Positions 1 to 12,687 of a stretch of DNA of 64,000 nt are shown here, piece by piece. Position 1 is the first letter of the stretch, and every line of letters starts with the position of its first letter. The position numbers were made by a program, and so were the translations under genes. The notes beneath the pieces are model-generated. The model did not search any database. It saw only the letters and a list, made by a program, of their open reading frames with translations, and was not told the origin of the DNA. The stretch is from Hyphodiscus hymeniophilus (Eukaryota; Ascomycota; Leotiomycetes; Helotiales; Hyphodiscaceae), in contig VNKQ01000017.1 of NCBI GenBank assembly GCA_016508695.1, positions 186,001-250,000 of the forward strand. Reading direction: 5' to 3'.

Positions 1-3000
1 TCCAGACTGGGATATACCCTTGATAGATAGACTGTGCAAGGAAGGGAAAAAGAAGAACGGGAAAGGAATCGTGAGCGCCTTGCCACGCGGGCAGCCTCTG
101 CACTCCCGGAAGCCAGGGAGGCGAGGCGCTTTCGCATTCGCATGCTTATGCGTGTCCTGCCCTCTCATCCTCATCCTCATCCTCATCCCCTAGCCTCCCC
201 TCGCCGACGCAGAATATCTAGGTCATAGAAGCCCAATTCCGCGAGTACGACGCTACGTCGTGATTCCGGTACCGGGCCTGTTCATGTATGTACGCCCCTT
301 CCGGGTTCTTGGAATAAGGGTCGGATCAAGTCCTTTTCGCTCTTGGGCTTAGCAGACGATTCCTTGAGCGTTCGCGTGGGATTTACGGAGGCGGAGATGG
401 CATACTTGCACGCGCTCACGGAGAGGACAGGTAGCCCCTTGTCTTCTGTTAGACTCGCATGCTTGGTGAAATCCTGCAATGGTGGCATTTTGTGCCGAGT
501 GGAGAGATCGCACGGCAAGACGTACTACCGTTCGCGGAGATATATTGATATATTCAACGGCATGAAAACCACAAGGTAATCGAGGAAGGGAAGGGATATG
601 CAGGTATTGCGGCGTTGAGCAGCAGTTACTGTTCATTGTCCTTGTAAATAACAAGAATAGGGTTAGGAGCTTGTGTTTGTTGTGCCCGTGCTGCCTTCTC
701 TGCCTCTATGCGCCACTGCCTTCTGCATGTTTGGTAGTTCGAATAGAAACCCACTCATAACCAATGGGCAGATGAAACTTCCGATAGATTGCACATTCAG
801 ATATAAGGGTAGCGTGGAGCGAAGTCTCAGGAACTCATCTGCGCCAGCAAATATATCATTTATTGAAGAAAGGGTATTCAATGAGATCTCAGATACCTAG
901 CCAAGCCTATTTGATCGCAGCCTCGTGGTAGGCAAAAGGAGACCCTTAATAAGGAGAGCCGTTACCGCCCTACCCTCAGCCAGTAGCGGCAATAATCATC
1001 GGAGATCGGCTTGAGGAGGCGTGTTTTACAGTCAGTACTCACCTTAGGTTTTCAAACACGATATTTCGAACTCACGAATAAGTCTCCTGATCTCCGACGA
1101 GTGGTGACATGAGTACACTCGACCCACGGTGCTTAACACGCCTTCAGATTTGTCTCTTCAAATAAATCAGTCCGCGCCTGGTTGTTGGAGTTACTTACTA
1201 TGCCACCTCTGGTATTTAACAAGTTTTTTTTGTTACTTTACTCTACTGAGTAGGGCAACATCATGGACCTAGACAGATCATGTTGCAGAGTCGATCTGCA
1301 ACGATATTATGTATCATACTTGAGGGGATTTGAAAGAAAGCTCGGAAGGATGGTGTGGCACCACAGAACTGATCTATAACGAGACTTTGCAACGAAGGAG
1401 CGCGAAGGGACACGAAGGTGTTCGTGCCTTGAGGCGTGGACGATGGACTGGTATTTATCTATAGTCAGGGATTTGACACTAGCATTATTGTCAATAGTCT
1501 ATCATCTTGAACTTGAAATGGAAGACGCAAATCAAGGATACTAAGTTGTAAACAAGGTCATGCTGAGTCGTTTGATTTTGTATCCTCACAAATTCACTAT
1601 GAGACAGTAGGACACTGAAAAGCCAAATGGCGGTAGCCATTCAACCGTTCAATTTGTTTTGACATTCGGACTACATTGCCAATGAAGAGATTCCAAGTCG
1701 TGAATAGGAAGACAGAACATTGATTGTCCAAGGTATTTGAATGACAGGGAAAAGGTCGAATGTGTTCCAGTACACAACATACTGAAACTTTGTCAAGGCA
1801 CCTTTGCCGGCCAAAAAAATCGACAAGAAAGCCTTTCATTGGAAAAGAATTTCAATGACTGAATTGGTATGAAGAGAAAGAGAATTCTGAAAGGCATCAG
1901 CGATCCTCTCCCAATTTAGTTCTAAATTTGGAGGGCTTGCCGATTCTTAACTTGCTGTAACTTAGGAAGGAAGCTCCACATCGAGACTTGTCAGATACCC
2001 TGTAGTGTAGACCCCCGAGCTGAGATACTACGAGTGGATCCTCATGCTCTACCAGATCACATCATTGTGAAGCGCTCCCAAGCTCGTGGGAAGCACGGGG
2101 TATCGAAGAGATCGTAGCGAGGACGATGAGCAATACGCCGTAACCGAAGAATCCTTGATGTCTAAACTCCCGATCAGTGTGAGAGTGTGATGTTGTGCGA
2201 AAATGTTGGAAAGATGAACAAAAGTTTCGCCGGCAAGTATGTGAAGGCAATCACAACAATGGTTCGGCGATAAAGCCACACAATTTTGTTTGGGCAGAGT
2301 ACTTCGCGATATATCACTTTACCACCGGGCTCTCTAGCGAGTCTCAGGTTATGAATAAAGAACTTCCTTATCCATTCAAACACTAGGTATCACATTGGAA
2401 GGGTTCAGAGAAATATATTCTCACTTCTCACTTCTCACGTGTGCCGCAGTGCTAAAAATATGCGAGCCCACTGACGGACAAGCACTCCTGCCCCAAGACA
2501 GCAAAGTCAAGAAACCCGAAAATAGGTCTTAAATCTCCGAACATGCATAGGACATTCGAGTGAGGAGACTTTGTTGGAAATGAAGTACTAGCACTAATGT
2601 TTGGACACTGGCTTGACGAGACTTTTTAAAAAGGTTCAAAGCAGGGTAATTATAGACGTATGACGAGTTTTCACGTCGTCACAGACGTCAAGATAAACTT
2701 CTGATGAAGATCTTGCATACTGCATGCAGGCTGTTTGTGATGTAGATTGATATGGGTGACTCGTGAGCAGTTGCTTGCGCGAAGAATAGACTTATTCCAA
2801 CGTCTGCACGTCAACCAAAGGAATCACATCGCTCCACCACTAAGTAGACTGAATTACAGAGTAAAAATAGGACTTTACCGCTGCCGTGAGTTTGGCAGGC
2901 GCTGGAGTCCCTTTATGTATCCCCTTGAAGTCTTCCCCCCTTCTTGGTCTGATCAAGAGGCGGAATTCCGGCGCTTCAATGGATAAACTCAAGCGCGAGC

Positions 3001-6000
3001 CTTGACAGATCCCTGAGGTTGATGTTGGAGAGTACCTGCATCAGCGCTTACACTGTTGACCATCAGCCTTACGACTTATGACGTCTCCATCACCCCAAAC
3101 GACCTGATAGAACGGTCCTGCATCTGCCAACCGAGCGCCAATTGAGAAGCCTTCGAATAATCCATAGAGACCCGGGGAACTCGCAATGATGTGCAGATAT
3201 AGATATTGTGGGCGAGACGCTGGTCCGGCCATCTCGTGCATATATGACGAGCCCAGACGCAGGTACAGTGCTAATTTTCGCTCCCAAAAGCCCTTGAACG
3301 CGGACCAAGCCAGGGGATATGCGGGCTTGACGTCGTGGACCCTTGATGTGGTGTACGAGGAAGGAGTTTGAATGGAAGGAGAAGCCTCAGAATACAGCAG
3401 AACGGTTGAAGTAACAGGGCGTTTAAAGGAGAGCAAAGGAGTTCCGCAGCGCTTAGAAAAGCGCCTAGAAAGCCGACGATGATTGGTAGTCGCGAGATAT
3501 TTTTGGAACAAACTTTAAATTGACTGATGCACTGGCGTTTGAAGACTTCCAAGAACCGTGTTTGATGTTTGATAATTATTTGTTTCTACAAGATGGTCTG
3601 CTGAAGAGATGTGGTCAATGCCTTCATGGTCGAGAACATTTTCAGTCACATGACCGTCTCCCTGGATCGAGATTCACTAATTTGGATGGTCATAACTCAG
3701 CAATATTCCGCGCCAGAGGACTCTAGGAGTGAAGCTCGAGGGAAGACCCCACCTCGGACTACCCTCTTCCAGTCTGAAACATAACGCATAGCGTGTCTAT
3801 GATCCGTAAGCAGATTGAGTAATGTAGTAAATGCGGCGTAGTATGTGCACCCTTGGCGGCTAAAAGTGCGGCCACAAAGGAGGGCGGCCGGGGAAGCACA
3901 AGTCCATCACGAGGCCGCAAGAAATGCAAGCCACTCCGCTGCCCCCTGGTGAAAGTGTGAATGCGACGACCGAAACCTGCAGAAACAATCCGCCCATGTT
4001 GGAGTAAGTGGAGTGCTCGTTTGACATACCACACACCTCTCGGTCGTTGGATCCGACCAACATCTATTTGGGGGGGTATTGTGTGAGAGTGTCACAAAGA
4101 TGCGGAGTTGAGGCACGGGAAAGCCCGCAGAAGAGAGATGAGTGCGTTGCTTTACGTTGGACAGAGCGCGGCCAGAGCTCGAAATACGATTGCCACCAAC
4201 AGCACGGCCGCGCTTAATCCAATTGGAGGCTTGACTAGCCTAGCCTCTGAATGCCTCAGAACCGTTTGCTTTGCTGCATCGAGTAGATGTTGGTGGTTCG
4301 AGGTAAAAGGTAATATAGTGAAGAGACTAGCAACCGACTTGCTCCTTTGGGTGAGGAGCCGATGAGGGTTTGAGTCTGTTCTGTGGATCATTGGCGTGAC
4401 AAGAAAAAGTGGTCTGCATACCATCTGCCGGCAGTATCACCGTTCGTTTTTGAAGGCCGTGAATCCGTGATGCCCTTTTCCCGCCCCGACGTTTCTTTGG
4501 CCCTTTCTCACGGAACCCTATTCGTAGCCCAACCCCTCCTCCCAAGACAAGAGCTTCGCATTAGAGTCTGTTGACAATCCCTCTTGCTCGAGATAAGAGT
4601 CGTCAGATTGAATGTATGAGTCGGTTTCAGGGTCTCCAGATGACCCTTGGACCTTGGTCTCCTCTCAGGTCACTGGCCAGTCATACGTCCCTCTGTCGCT
4701 CTCTGCGCTTCTCAAATTTGAGTAGACGCTGCGGCAATTGAGTTACGCTGGCGAGGATCGTTAGCGGTGCCTCCCTCTCAAGGGCCCTTCTTGGCGTCCC
4801 ATGAAACCCCCGTCACAAACTCGCTCTGTGGTTAGTTTGAATCTTCGAAAGCGGCCCTCATACTGCTAGCAGTTCTATCTGATAGGGTCTCATCATTACT
4901 TGTATGCGATGAGGATAACCAGGTTATCAACAGCACTTCTCACAATATCCCTGTGATCCTCGAGAACCTATTCCTGTAACGGATCCCTTGTTCCGATCCT
5001 TCAAGCATTGTTTCATACTTCGAAGAGACGCAACCGGGCTCGGTGAATCCCATACAAGGGCCAGCGACACGAAAGTCGAAGCCTCGGGCATCTATCTATT
5101 TATCACCTTGGCTGTCCATTAGCATACACGGCCCGGCTCTGGGAATGAAATTTCCAAGGATCTGCAGCGGCACGGTTTTTGTGAGCGCAGACCAAAGTAC
5201 TCGCTGTCCCGAAAAGTATTTGACATTTCATTATCTGGGGTCTCTCAAAATTGAGGTTGAGAGGCTGGTGAGTTGAGGCGCTGGCGAGCGGAAGTCGATT
5301 GGAGAACTTCCTAGGTACTCGAGTAGTTTCAGCGCGCCAAAAAGCCGAATGGTTGTAAAGTACGCCGAGCTGTAGTGTGCTCCCCTCTGGTCTTTGTCTG
5401 GTACCTTCTATGTTCTCCCTAAAACATGAAGAGATGCATAGAATAGCCTGAAGCTCTGTGCCTCTTGACTCTCTGGGCACGTTGGGCCTGTGCAAGTCTG
5501 TTGAAGGTTGGCCCTCGACTGGACTTTTCAGCCATGCCTAATCGAGATAACCGCCGAAGGAGAGACATTGGGACGCAACCAATGAGGCTGCCGAACAGGG
5601 ATTTCTCGCGGTAGTACGCAGAGAATGTGATGTGCCTCAGAGGATGGCGCGCTGATGCAGTGCAGAGAGCAAAGCGAGCAGCCGCTCAGCTGGTCTTTGA
5701 CATTGGAGTGGTTGGAGCGGAAGGGGGGTGGGGAGTGGACAAGGAACCTGATTCGTATCGCATCGCATCGCATTGTCTCTTGCCTCCTACTGAGGTGCTC
5801 ACTGGAGTCAAGCCTTGATCTGCCGGCGCCAGTCTGAGAAACACTTCCCATCTTTCCGAGAGCAGCGTGATGCAAAGGAGGGTGCCATCGCCAGTCTGCA
5901 CCTCCCTCTCACACGCGCACAAACGGGCCACACCCCTCTAGGTATCATTGCTACCGTACAGGATCGGACGTCGAGGGGCCGACCCTGATCCCGCTTCCCC

Positions 6001-7021
6001 TCTCCATTGCTTCCATTCTGTGTCCAAAGCATGACATGATCACTGCCCAAACCAGTGCAACTCCTTCTCCTTCTCCTGCTACTCCTGCTTCCTGCTCCTG
6101 CTGCTCCTCCTGCTTGACCAAAACCGGACGGAAGTGTAGAACCGACAGATGAACAAATACCCAAGCTCCAAACCCCCCAACAATGCTCCAGCCCCCAGCC
6201 TGATTGATGATGCCCGATGTCGATTTCCCCTCTCGAGGCTCGTAAGAGTGACTGAGTCAAGCAGGCCTCGGATTAAATGGCTTGGATCGGAGCCAGGCAT
6301 AGCTGAACCGCCAAACCCTGAACTCTCTTAGCGACAAGGTCCCGCAATAGGCGCGCGAGATGGCTTCGCCCTAGGAGGCATGACGAATGTAGGACAGGCG
6401 GGCGTCAATATATTGGCGGCCAGCCCCAACGTTCGCTGCGTCCTCCGTTACCACTCCCCTGGGTCTGAGACTGAGATATTCGCAACCCTCCCCTCACCCC
6501 CTCTTCCGTCACAATTGCCAGACTCTCCATCGCATCTATTGATCGACAAGAAACTTGGGCTGTACGTCCATTCCTGATTTGGTCATTCGCTAGGAAGAAC
6601 GCGCATAAGTATTGGAGGGCGGCCACAGTCGACTCGGACGGTGCTTTCTAAATTTGGCTCACGAAGCACCACGTGGAAACGGATTCTTAGGAATTTGGAC
6701 TCATCAAACTGACACCGACTTTGATGATCTGACATTCGATTCGCAATACAATACTGTCCCAAAGCGTAGAAGGAATCTAGAAGACATTGTCGTTGTTGCC
6801 AGTGTTTTGACGTTTTTGATCTGTCGTTACGCAGGGCGCGCCTAACTGCTGAGCTGTTACGGCCACCAATTCGCATCTTCGGACCTCAATTGAGTGAGAT
6901 GCAGGATTAAAGTGCGAAAGACCTCATTTTGCACCCCAACCTGTTTCTTTGACGAAATATCCATCTGGTTCTGGCTTTTGCGCTTTTATCCGGTCAATTT
7001 CCGAACTGTCTTACTGGATCC
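1..7021. other. gene-free left flank
   Basis: I see no protein-coding gene, tRNA or rRNA that I can support here. The open frames are short (the longest about 156 codons, minus strand near 3.0-3.5 kb), overlap each other on both strands and show no family motif I recognise. The right end presumably contains the promoter and 5' leader of the acetyltransferase fusion that follows. An ATG directly followed by a donor-like GTAGGT sits at 7022. Old transposon remnants cannot be excluded by eye. Confidence 0.5.
165..188 (+). repeat. TCATCC microsatellite, 4 copies
   Basis: Four perfect tandem copies of the hexamer TCATCC, in non-coding sequence. Confidence 0.8.
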
Positions 7022-7381
7022 ATGGTAGGTTGACGAGGGAGGAATAAATCGTGTCGAAGCTTCAGTCGAACAAATCAAACAACAGATCAAACAAAGTGAA
7101 TCAACCAGTAGGACTCAAAGGCAAAAGGCAACTTAGTTCAAGGAACCTCGTGATTCTGGGGCCAAGGAGTGGCACTGCGAGAGGGATTGAATCTGTTCGA
7201 AGGAATTGCATCGACATTTCTCTACGACCCACGCAACTCAAACGGCGCAGGAGGATCTTGCACTTAGAACCTAAACAGCTGGCTACTGCGGCTGGGGACT
7301 GCACTGAAATTTCCAATCCCAGCCACTCCCTGGTCGAATAAAGAGGTTGTTGAGTGTCAAAATTCCAACCCAATCGCAAAA

Positions 7382-9705
7382 GTGGCTGCACAACAGGGAC
7401 CCGTTGCTTTTGAAGTTGCGCGTACGTGGCCAGGAAACTATCATTCTGTTGATAGCCTGCCACCGCCCAAGAGCCATCTCGGGCCTCAGGATCTTGTCAA
7501 CTTGGCCAAGGAGATTTTGAATAACAGTGGAGTCAAGATGTCCGGCACTGGAGATACAGCTCCTCTCGAATCGCCCACCTCTCGGTTCACAGCTGTCAAC
7601 GTCAATGGCAAGGACCAAGGTCCAAGCATAACTCAAGGAAGCACTGTAAATGGGAACACGAGACGGGGTTCAGACGAGCGATCTAACGGACAACCACGAA
7701 TATCTCCTCCTGGTCAAGAAAAGCTAACGATCACCACCACAACAAACCCAGAATGGGCTCCAGCGAAGGGAGACAGACAACCGTATCAACCATCAACCTC
7801 ATATTCTGATCTAGATTCTTCGCACAAGCGAAAGCGATCTGGTTCCATTGAACAAAGCTCGTCTTCGGCCAACTCATATCATAGTCACGCTTTGCCATCA
7901 TCAACAAAGGAAACGCCCACCACCGCAACCACAGAGTCAGACGGACCACAGGAAAGTTTGCGAGGCCAATCGCAACCTGACATGCGAGATTCTTATCCCC
8001 AGGATGTCCAATATCGACAATTCACCGCTTCAGCAGAGGAAAATCGCAGCGCGCCCAGCGACCTTTGGCACTCGCGGCAGTATTCTCAATCGCACATCAA
8101 TTCGGACGAGCAGCTAGGAGAAGTGTTGCAGAGAGCTTCACACAGTCTGGATCAGCAACGTGACTACGATCGCTCAAGTCCTGGCAACGATAGGTCCGCT
8201 GGACCTTACTCAGCATACCCAAACGACCAGAGAGAGATGTCTGCCCAGTCGGATCCTAAGAAGCGGAAGAGAAACTTTAGCAATCGCACGAAGACTGGAT
8301 GTATGACCTGTAGACGGAGGAAGAAGAAATGTGACGAGACTCGGCCGGAATGTAAGTGATTTCAGGGAAGTTAGCTCAGCTGGTAGACTGATTATCGTCA
8401 TAGGCAACAACTGCCTTCGTGGTGGCTTTGTTTGTTCGGGTTACCAGCAACGAGGTCAATGGCCGAAGACTGAGCAGAAGCAGCCTCCAATTCCTCTACA
8501 GTCAAAGACCGACTACGAGGCCCCCGGATATAGCCAATCGTCATATCAACCTCACAGTATGGCTCCGAGAAGAGAGCCTCTACCAGGCTATCGAGGCCAA
8601 ACATTGCGCGTCGATCCTCAACATGGAAGACCGCACGGCATGGACGACGATCAGCCCAGTGCCTCGACCATTCCCAGCGCTACTAGCCCCGAAAACAATC
8701 GACTGTCCGCCATTTCATTTAGCCAGCAGACACCGACGCCTATCAGTGCTGTCAATTCGGCATACCCAGATCGGCAACTCAAGAATGCGTATGAGCGTCC
8801 TGGGCCACTGCATGACCCGTCTCGGCAAGAACCCAGACAAGATTCAGATACCGGCACTCCTCAATCAGCATCCTCGACTTTGCCACAGATACTACATCCG
8901 CAGATGCATTCAGATAGCCCTCATAGTAACCCACAAGTTGCCGCACAACTGGCACTCTCCAACCTGGCCAGCACGACCCGACAACGTACTCAGAAGGAGG
9001 AGATGCTCGCAGGCCGTCACTACTTCCCCTTTGACAAAGAGCTTGTTCTAGAAAGGGAACGATGTAACGGGGCTTGTTGGCGCTTCAATAGCAGCACCAA
9101 TCCGAACAACGGCGTATCTCCTGAAGAACGTGCTCGTCTGTTCCGGGACATTCTTCAACCTCGAGAGCATGTCATTTCTCCAACACAAGCATCTCCTATC
9201 ACGCCAGTGGGCCGAGTTGGTGACAACGTAGTTGTGGAAGCTCCGTTCAACTGTGATTACGGGTACAATATCAGCATTGGTCAAGACGTGGCAATTGGAA
9301 AGAACTGTACAATTCTGGATACATGCGAGGTTAAGATTGGTGATCGGTGCAACATTGGACCCAATGTCAATATTTACACTGCGACTCTACCTGTTGATCC
9401 CAAGCGACGCCTGGGATCCAGAGGCCCCAACTTGGGTCGGAAGATCACCATTGGGCCAGACTGCTGGATCGGTGGCGGCGTCACGATATTACCAGGCAGA
9501 ACTATTGGCAAGGGTAGCACAGTCGGGGCTGGGTCAATTGTCACAAGGGTATGTATCTCTCATTGCTTTCATGTGTTATCCGTTGGCATTCTATATCCAA
9601 TCTACAAGCCAAGCTGACTGAGTTGTCCAGGACGTGCCACCATACACTGTTGTCTGCGGCAATCCTGCACGAGTAATCCGAGGCCTCGGATACCACGATA
9701 ACTAG
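7382..9705 (+). CDS. Zn2Cys6 DNA-binding domain fused to a maltose/galactoside O-acetyltransferase-type hexapeptide domain
   Basis: Exons 7382-8351, 8404-9548 and 9631-9705 (introns 52 and 82 nt) give about 729 residues in one frame. Residues 1-290 are polar and disordered-looking. A Zn2Cys6 cluster follows at about 307-336 (CX2CX6CX6CX2CX6C), with basic residues between the second and third Cys. Its fourth Cys codon is split by intron 1, which supports the splice. A second disordered linker precedes a Mac-type domain (about 520-580) and a left-handed beta-helix of hexapeptide repeats (about 595-710, with IGDRCNIGPNVNIY and WIGGGVTILPG). Such acetyltransferases move acetyl from acetyl-CoA to sugars; the Zn cluster suggests nuclear DNA binding. 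Whether both activities work is unknown. The 5' end is uncertain: position 7382 is GTG, and an AG at 7381-7382 followed by TG suggests a start codon split by a 5' intron. The first in-frame intact ATG is at 7538. Confidence 0.85.
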
Positions 9706-10124
9706 AGTCCGATGCCACCGCAGTCATCGATTCCCTTTACAAAATAACGATATACATGATTCTTCCATTTCCTCGTCACGATTTCTCCTTGAGATACCCC
9801 ACGCCTCCCAGCGGCGATCAGGCTTATAACGCGCTGGAAATTTCCTTTGCCTTCACATTTCCATATCAGGGTGGTTCATCATTGCATAGCGTTTGTTTTT
9901 TCACATCTCCTATCTATCCAGATCAGGTTTCCTACATTGCTACGGGCTTGGGCATTGAGCACTTCATCTGGGGCTTCCGGGGGGGAGAGAGTCCCGATAT
10001 CACCAGTCTCTTGCCCTCGACGATTGACGAATGATTGCGATGGGGCTCTGGCTAGCTTCGATACAGTTCCCGGTTCACGGATGGAGAGGTTCGCTGGCTT
10101 TCTGTAGTAATGTGGCCTGAAGAG

Positions 10125-10151
10125 GTCGAAATAGTCGAAATAATCGAAATA
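10125..10151 (+). repeat. 9-nt tandem repeat, 3 copies
   Basis: Three tandem copies of a GTCGAAATA-like unit, the third beginning with A, in the 3' flank of the acetyltransferase fusion. Confidence 0.75.
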
Positions 10152-10525
10152 CCAAGTACTGTACCACACTTCAGACTTTACCCTGCCTTCGTGAAAACCT
10201 TTTGTGTCGATTAGTCTTCTGGATATTTCCTTGACACTTTGTAGGACTATGGTAATTATCTATCTACACAGCATCTTCCCTCACGCCAAAGCCATCAAGT
10301 AGGAAAGAAAGCGTCGAGTACTCGGACACAGCTAACAACTTCGCCTTTACACTGTCGGTGGCCAGGCAGAGAGACTGAGTCATTAGTCGGTCAGCATTCG
10401 TCCTCCCCTCCAATCCATATACTATCACAGAGAAAGATGTACCGAAACTTCCATGTCAACTCTGCCGAGTACCGAAAGAAAACCGTCCCATGTTGGCGTT
10501 CAAAGAGGGAAAAGCGGGTGCTCGC

Positions 10526-10550
10526 TTTTTTTTTTTTTTTCTTTTTTTTT
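10526..10550 (+). repeat. poly-T tract (T15-C-T9)
   Basis: Homopolymer tract interrupted by one C, non-coding, in the SWC4 3' flank. Its length is likely to be unreliable in an assembly. Confidence 0.85.
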
Positions 10551-10805
10551 GGGTTCAGTTCGGGATGCGTGGATTTGTTAAGCAAGGAATCTGGTTACTT
10601 GCGAGATAGGGGTTTGACTCAGTGGTCGTATCCGGTGCGTCTTTTAGGTGTCTGCTCTCGCTCTGGAGCAGTGGAGGGGGATGAAGCAAGATCAGGATCA
10701 CTCAAGCGGAATTTACAGCAGTGTGAGAGCACAGATCGAGGATGAAGCTTCATCAGCTTCGCTCGTGGAATTGAAGCAATACACAGCCGACAATCACACA
10801 CCTGG

Positions 10806-12479
10806 CTACTTCTTCTGCCTTTTGGTGCTCTTGTCACTCATGGCACTAAGTACACTCGCGCTCCTCTTACGTGTGCTCCCACCTCTCGCACTCCGCGAGA
10901 CACTTCCGCCCCTCACGCTCCTGGAGACGCTCTTCTCCCTGTCCGACTCCCTCTTAACATCATGATCGTCATCCTCCGGATCGGGCTCGCCCCTGGCAGC
11001 CCGTTCCCTCTTCTCCCGCTCAGCCTTGAGAGTCATCGCGATAGCTATTTCTCCATCCAGCTTCTCCGCGTTTTTCTTGAGCTCAAGCAGTTTCTGTATG
11101 TTGCCAAGGAGAGACTCCCATTCTTGGCCTACCGCTGCGGTGGGCATGATCAGTCTGCTTGGAACACCTAACTCGCCGAGCACGTTTGTGATCTTCGCTT
11201 GCATGGTAGCAGACTTATTGGTGATGGGCTTGTTGAGCCTGTCGGCGCGGAAGGAAGGCCCACTGAGTTTCTCGGTGGGTTGGGAAACACCATACATCTT
11301 CTCTTCCTCTTTAGTGAGTTCGCGACGCTCTGGTGGGCCCTGAAGTGTGCCCTTTCTGCTCGGTCCGCTTGGTCCTGAGATCGATTCTCGCATCGTACTG
11401 TCGCGGCGATCGAAGCTGCCTTGTTGTTGAAGACCACTTGGGCCGGAAGCTGGACTCATGTTTTCGGCACCCATGAGAGACCTTCTCTTCTTTGAATTGT
11501 TGAGCGTCATGAGTTGTTGGAGAAGCTGTTGTAGGCCTTGGCTAGAAGTGTAGATGCCGATATTTCCATTGCTGGGTGGCGCCTCGAGTCGAGCGTATAA
11601 TTCCTTCCGTTCCTCACTTAGCTTCTCTGATCTAGCCAGGATACGCTTGAGTTCCAGCAGCAGACTCTCTTCTTCCCTGGCTTCCTCCTTCGTCCTGTTC
11701 AGTGCAGTCTCCGCGAATTTCTTGCGGAGAGCCTCTTGATTCGGGTCGAACTTCTCGAATATCTCGTGTAGATCGTGTTCTGTTTTACGCATGTCCTTCA
11801 GGGGAGTATGGAGTTGCAACATCTGGTCTGCGATAAAATAGTATCGAACCTTCAAGTCCTCCATACTTCGGGGTTGGGTGACCGATACCAGGGAATCACC
11901 GTTCTCCCCAGACGCAAGAGGTTCATAATCGTAACGATCCCAAATCAACGGCCATCTCAGATCAAAGTCCTTCACCAGTCCCATCAAATAATCCGTCTCG
12001 TCTTTCGTCCAGCCCTCTCCCTCCAACTTCAACGAGTATTGTAGATCCGTGTATTCGGGGATATCGACCTTAACATTGAATTTCGCAAACGTAGAATTCT
12101 CAATTTCGGGCTCAGGTTGGGCTTCAACTTGCTCCGAATTCCCATCTTCTCCCACAGGCGCAGGTGGTGCTTCAGCCTTCCTCCTCCAGTGCGCCAGAAC
12201 GAGATCATCTCCTCTGGCCGGGTTCTTGAATGGCTTGAGCACCCACCTCGCAGCAGGTTTGCGACTCGCCAGCCGCCTCTTCTTGAACGACGATATCTCC
12301 GGCACGATGGAGATTGGGTTGTCTCCTGCCAAACTTTGTACTTCGCGCGCCAGACCCTTCAGAGTTGACTTTGGGGCTGCGATCTTCTGTTTCTTCGCCG
12401 GTCGTGGTCCTGCTGTGCCTGGCAGATCCAGCATATCCCGGACATCGTGTGAACTCATCTTGGGTTGACGATAGCTCAA
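10806..12479 (-). CDS. SWC4: SWR1/NuA4 complex subunit Swc4 (DMAP1 homologue)
   Basis: Single exon, 557 codons. The start has the Swc4 signature SSHDVRDMLDLPG, followed by a basic stretch. The conserved core at about residues 140-220 has a SANT/Myb-like segment (EGWTKDETDYLMGLVKDF, then RWPLIWDRYDY) and VRYYFIADQML. In yeast Swc4 belongs to the SWR1 remodeller, which deposits H2A.Z, and to the NuA4 histone acetyltransferase. The middle has a coiled-coil-like charged helix (about 255-300). The C-terminus is a Ser/Arg/Gly-rich basic tail with near-repeats of RGGSVSRS. The methionine at residue 8 is the more usual family start, so translation may begin at 12458. It is divergent from the p24 gene across 208 bp. 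Confidence 0.93.
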   Translation of the reverse strand: MSYRQPKMSSHDVRDMLDLPGTAGPRPAKKQKIAAPKSTLKGLAREVQSLAGDNPISIVPEISSFKKRRLASRKPAARWVLKPFKNPARGDDLVLAHWRRKAEAPPAPVGEDGNSEQVEAQPEPEIENSTFAKFNVKVDIPEYTDLQYSLKLEGEGWTKDETDYLMGLVKDFDLRWPLIWDRYDYEPLASGENGDSLVSVTQPRSMEDLKVRYYFIADQMLQLHTPLKDMRKTEHDLHEIFEKFDPNQEALRKKFAETALNRTKEEAREEESLLLELKRILARSEKLSEERKELYARLEAPPSNGNIGIYTSSQGLQQLLQQLMTLNNSKKRRSLMGAENMSPASGPSGLQQQGSFDRRDSTMRESISGPSGPSRKGTLQGPPERRELTKEEEKMYGVSQPTEKLSGPSFRADRLNKPITNKSATMQAKITNVLGELGVPSRLIMPTAAVGQEWESLLGNIQKLLELKKNAEKLDGEIAIAMTLKAEREKRERAARGEPDPEDDDHDVKRESDREKSVSRSVRGGSVSRSARGGSTRKRSASVLSAMSDKSTKRQKK

Positions 12480-12687
12480 ATTCGAGCCGGTGCAGTGAAT
12501 TGATGAAGTGAAGTTTGCCGACCGAGTTGTCGATGAAATCTGAACGATGATGCTGCTACTCCGGCGCGTTCATGCGGCCGCATATCTATGTCCACGTGAC
12601 CTTTTATAATTATCTGTCCACGTTAATCAGGGAAATCCAACAAGACCACATTCCAATTCGCGCTTCCCCAGATATACTCCTGTCGAC
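12480..12687. promoter_or_regulatory. divergent SWC4 / p24 promoter
   Basis: The 208 bp between the two start codons must contain both promoters. It holds a 12-bp perfect palindrome ATGCGGCCGCAT at 12572-12583, with an embedded CGGCCG of the kind Zn2Cys6 proteins can bind, and an E-box CACGTG at 12593-12598. The function of these sites is inferred from motif shape only. Confidence 0.4.

Larger units (their letters stand above)
9706..10805. other. convergent intergenic region
   Basis: 3' flanks of the acetyltransferase fusion and of SWC4, which converge here. Apart from two simple repeats (listed separately) I see nothing supportable. Confidence 0.6.

Noticed and set aside
3041..3511. 156-codon minus-strand open frame in the left flank
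   Set aside because: Overlaps other frames and has no recognisable domain. I could not support it as a gene.
7022..7030. ATG|GTAGGT as a one-codon first exon of the acetyltransferase fusion
   Set aside because: Joining to the AG at 7381-7382 is out of frame. Joining to CAG at 7394-7396 is in frame but drops MAAQQ-like residues and needs a 372-nt intron. Kept only as a possibility.
8370..8390. tRNA A-box-like word (TTAGCTCAGCTGGTAGA) inside intron 1 of the acetyltransferase fusion
   Set aside because: It fits the A-box consensus well, but no acceptor-stem partner or convincing B-box follows, and the 52-nt intron is too short to hold a tRNA. Probably chance.
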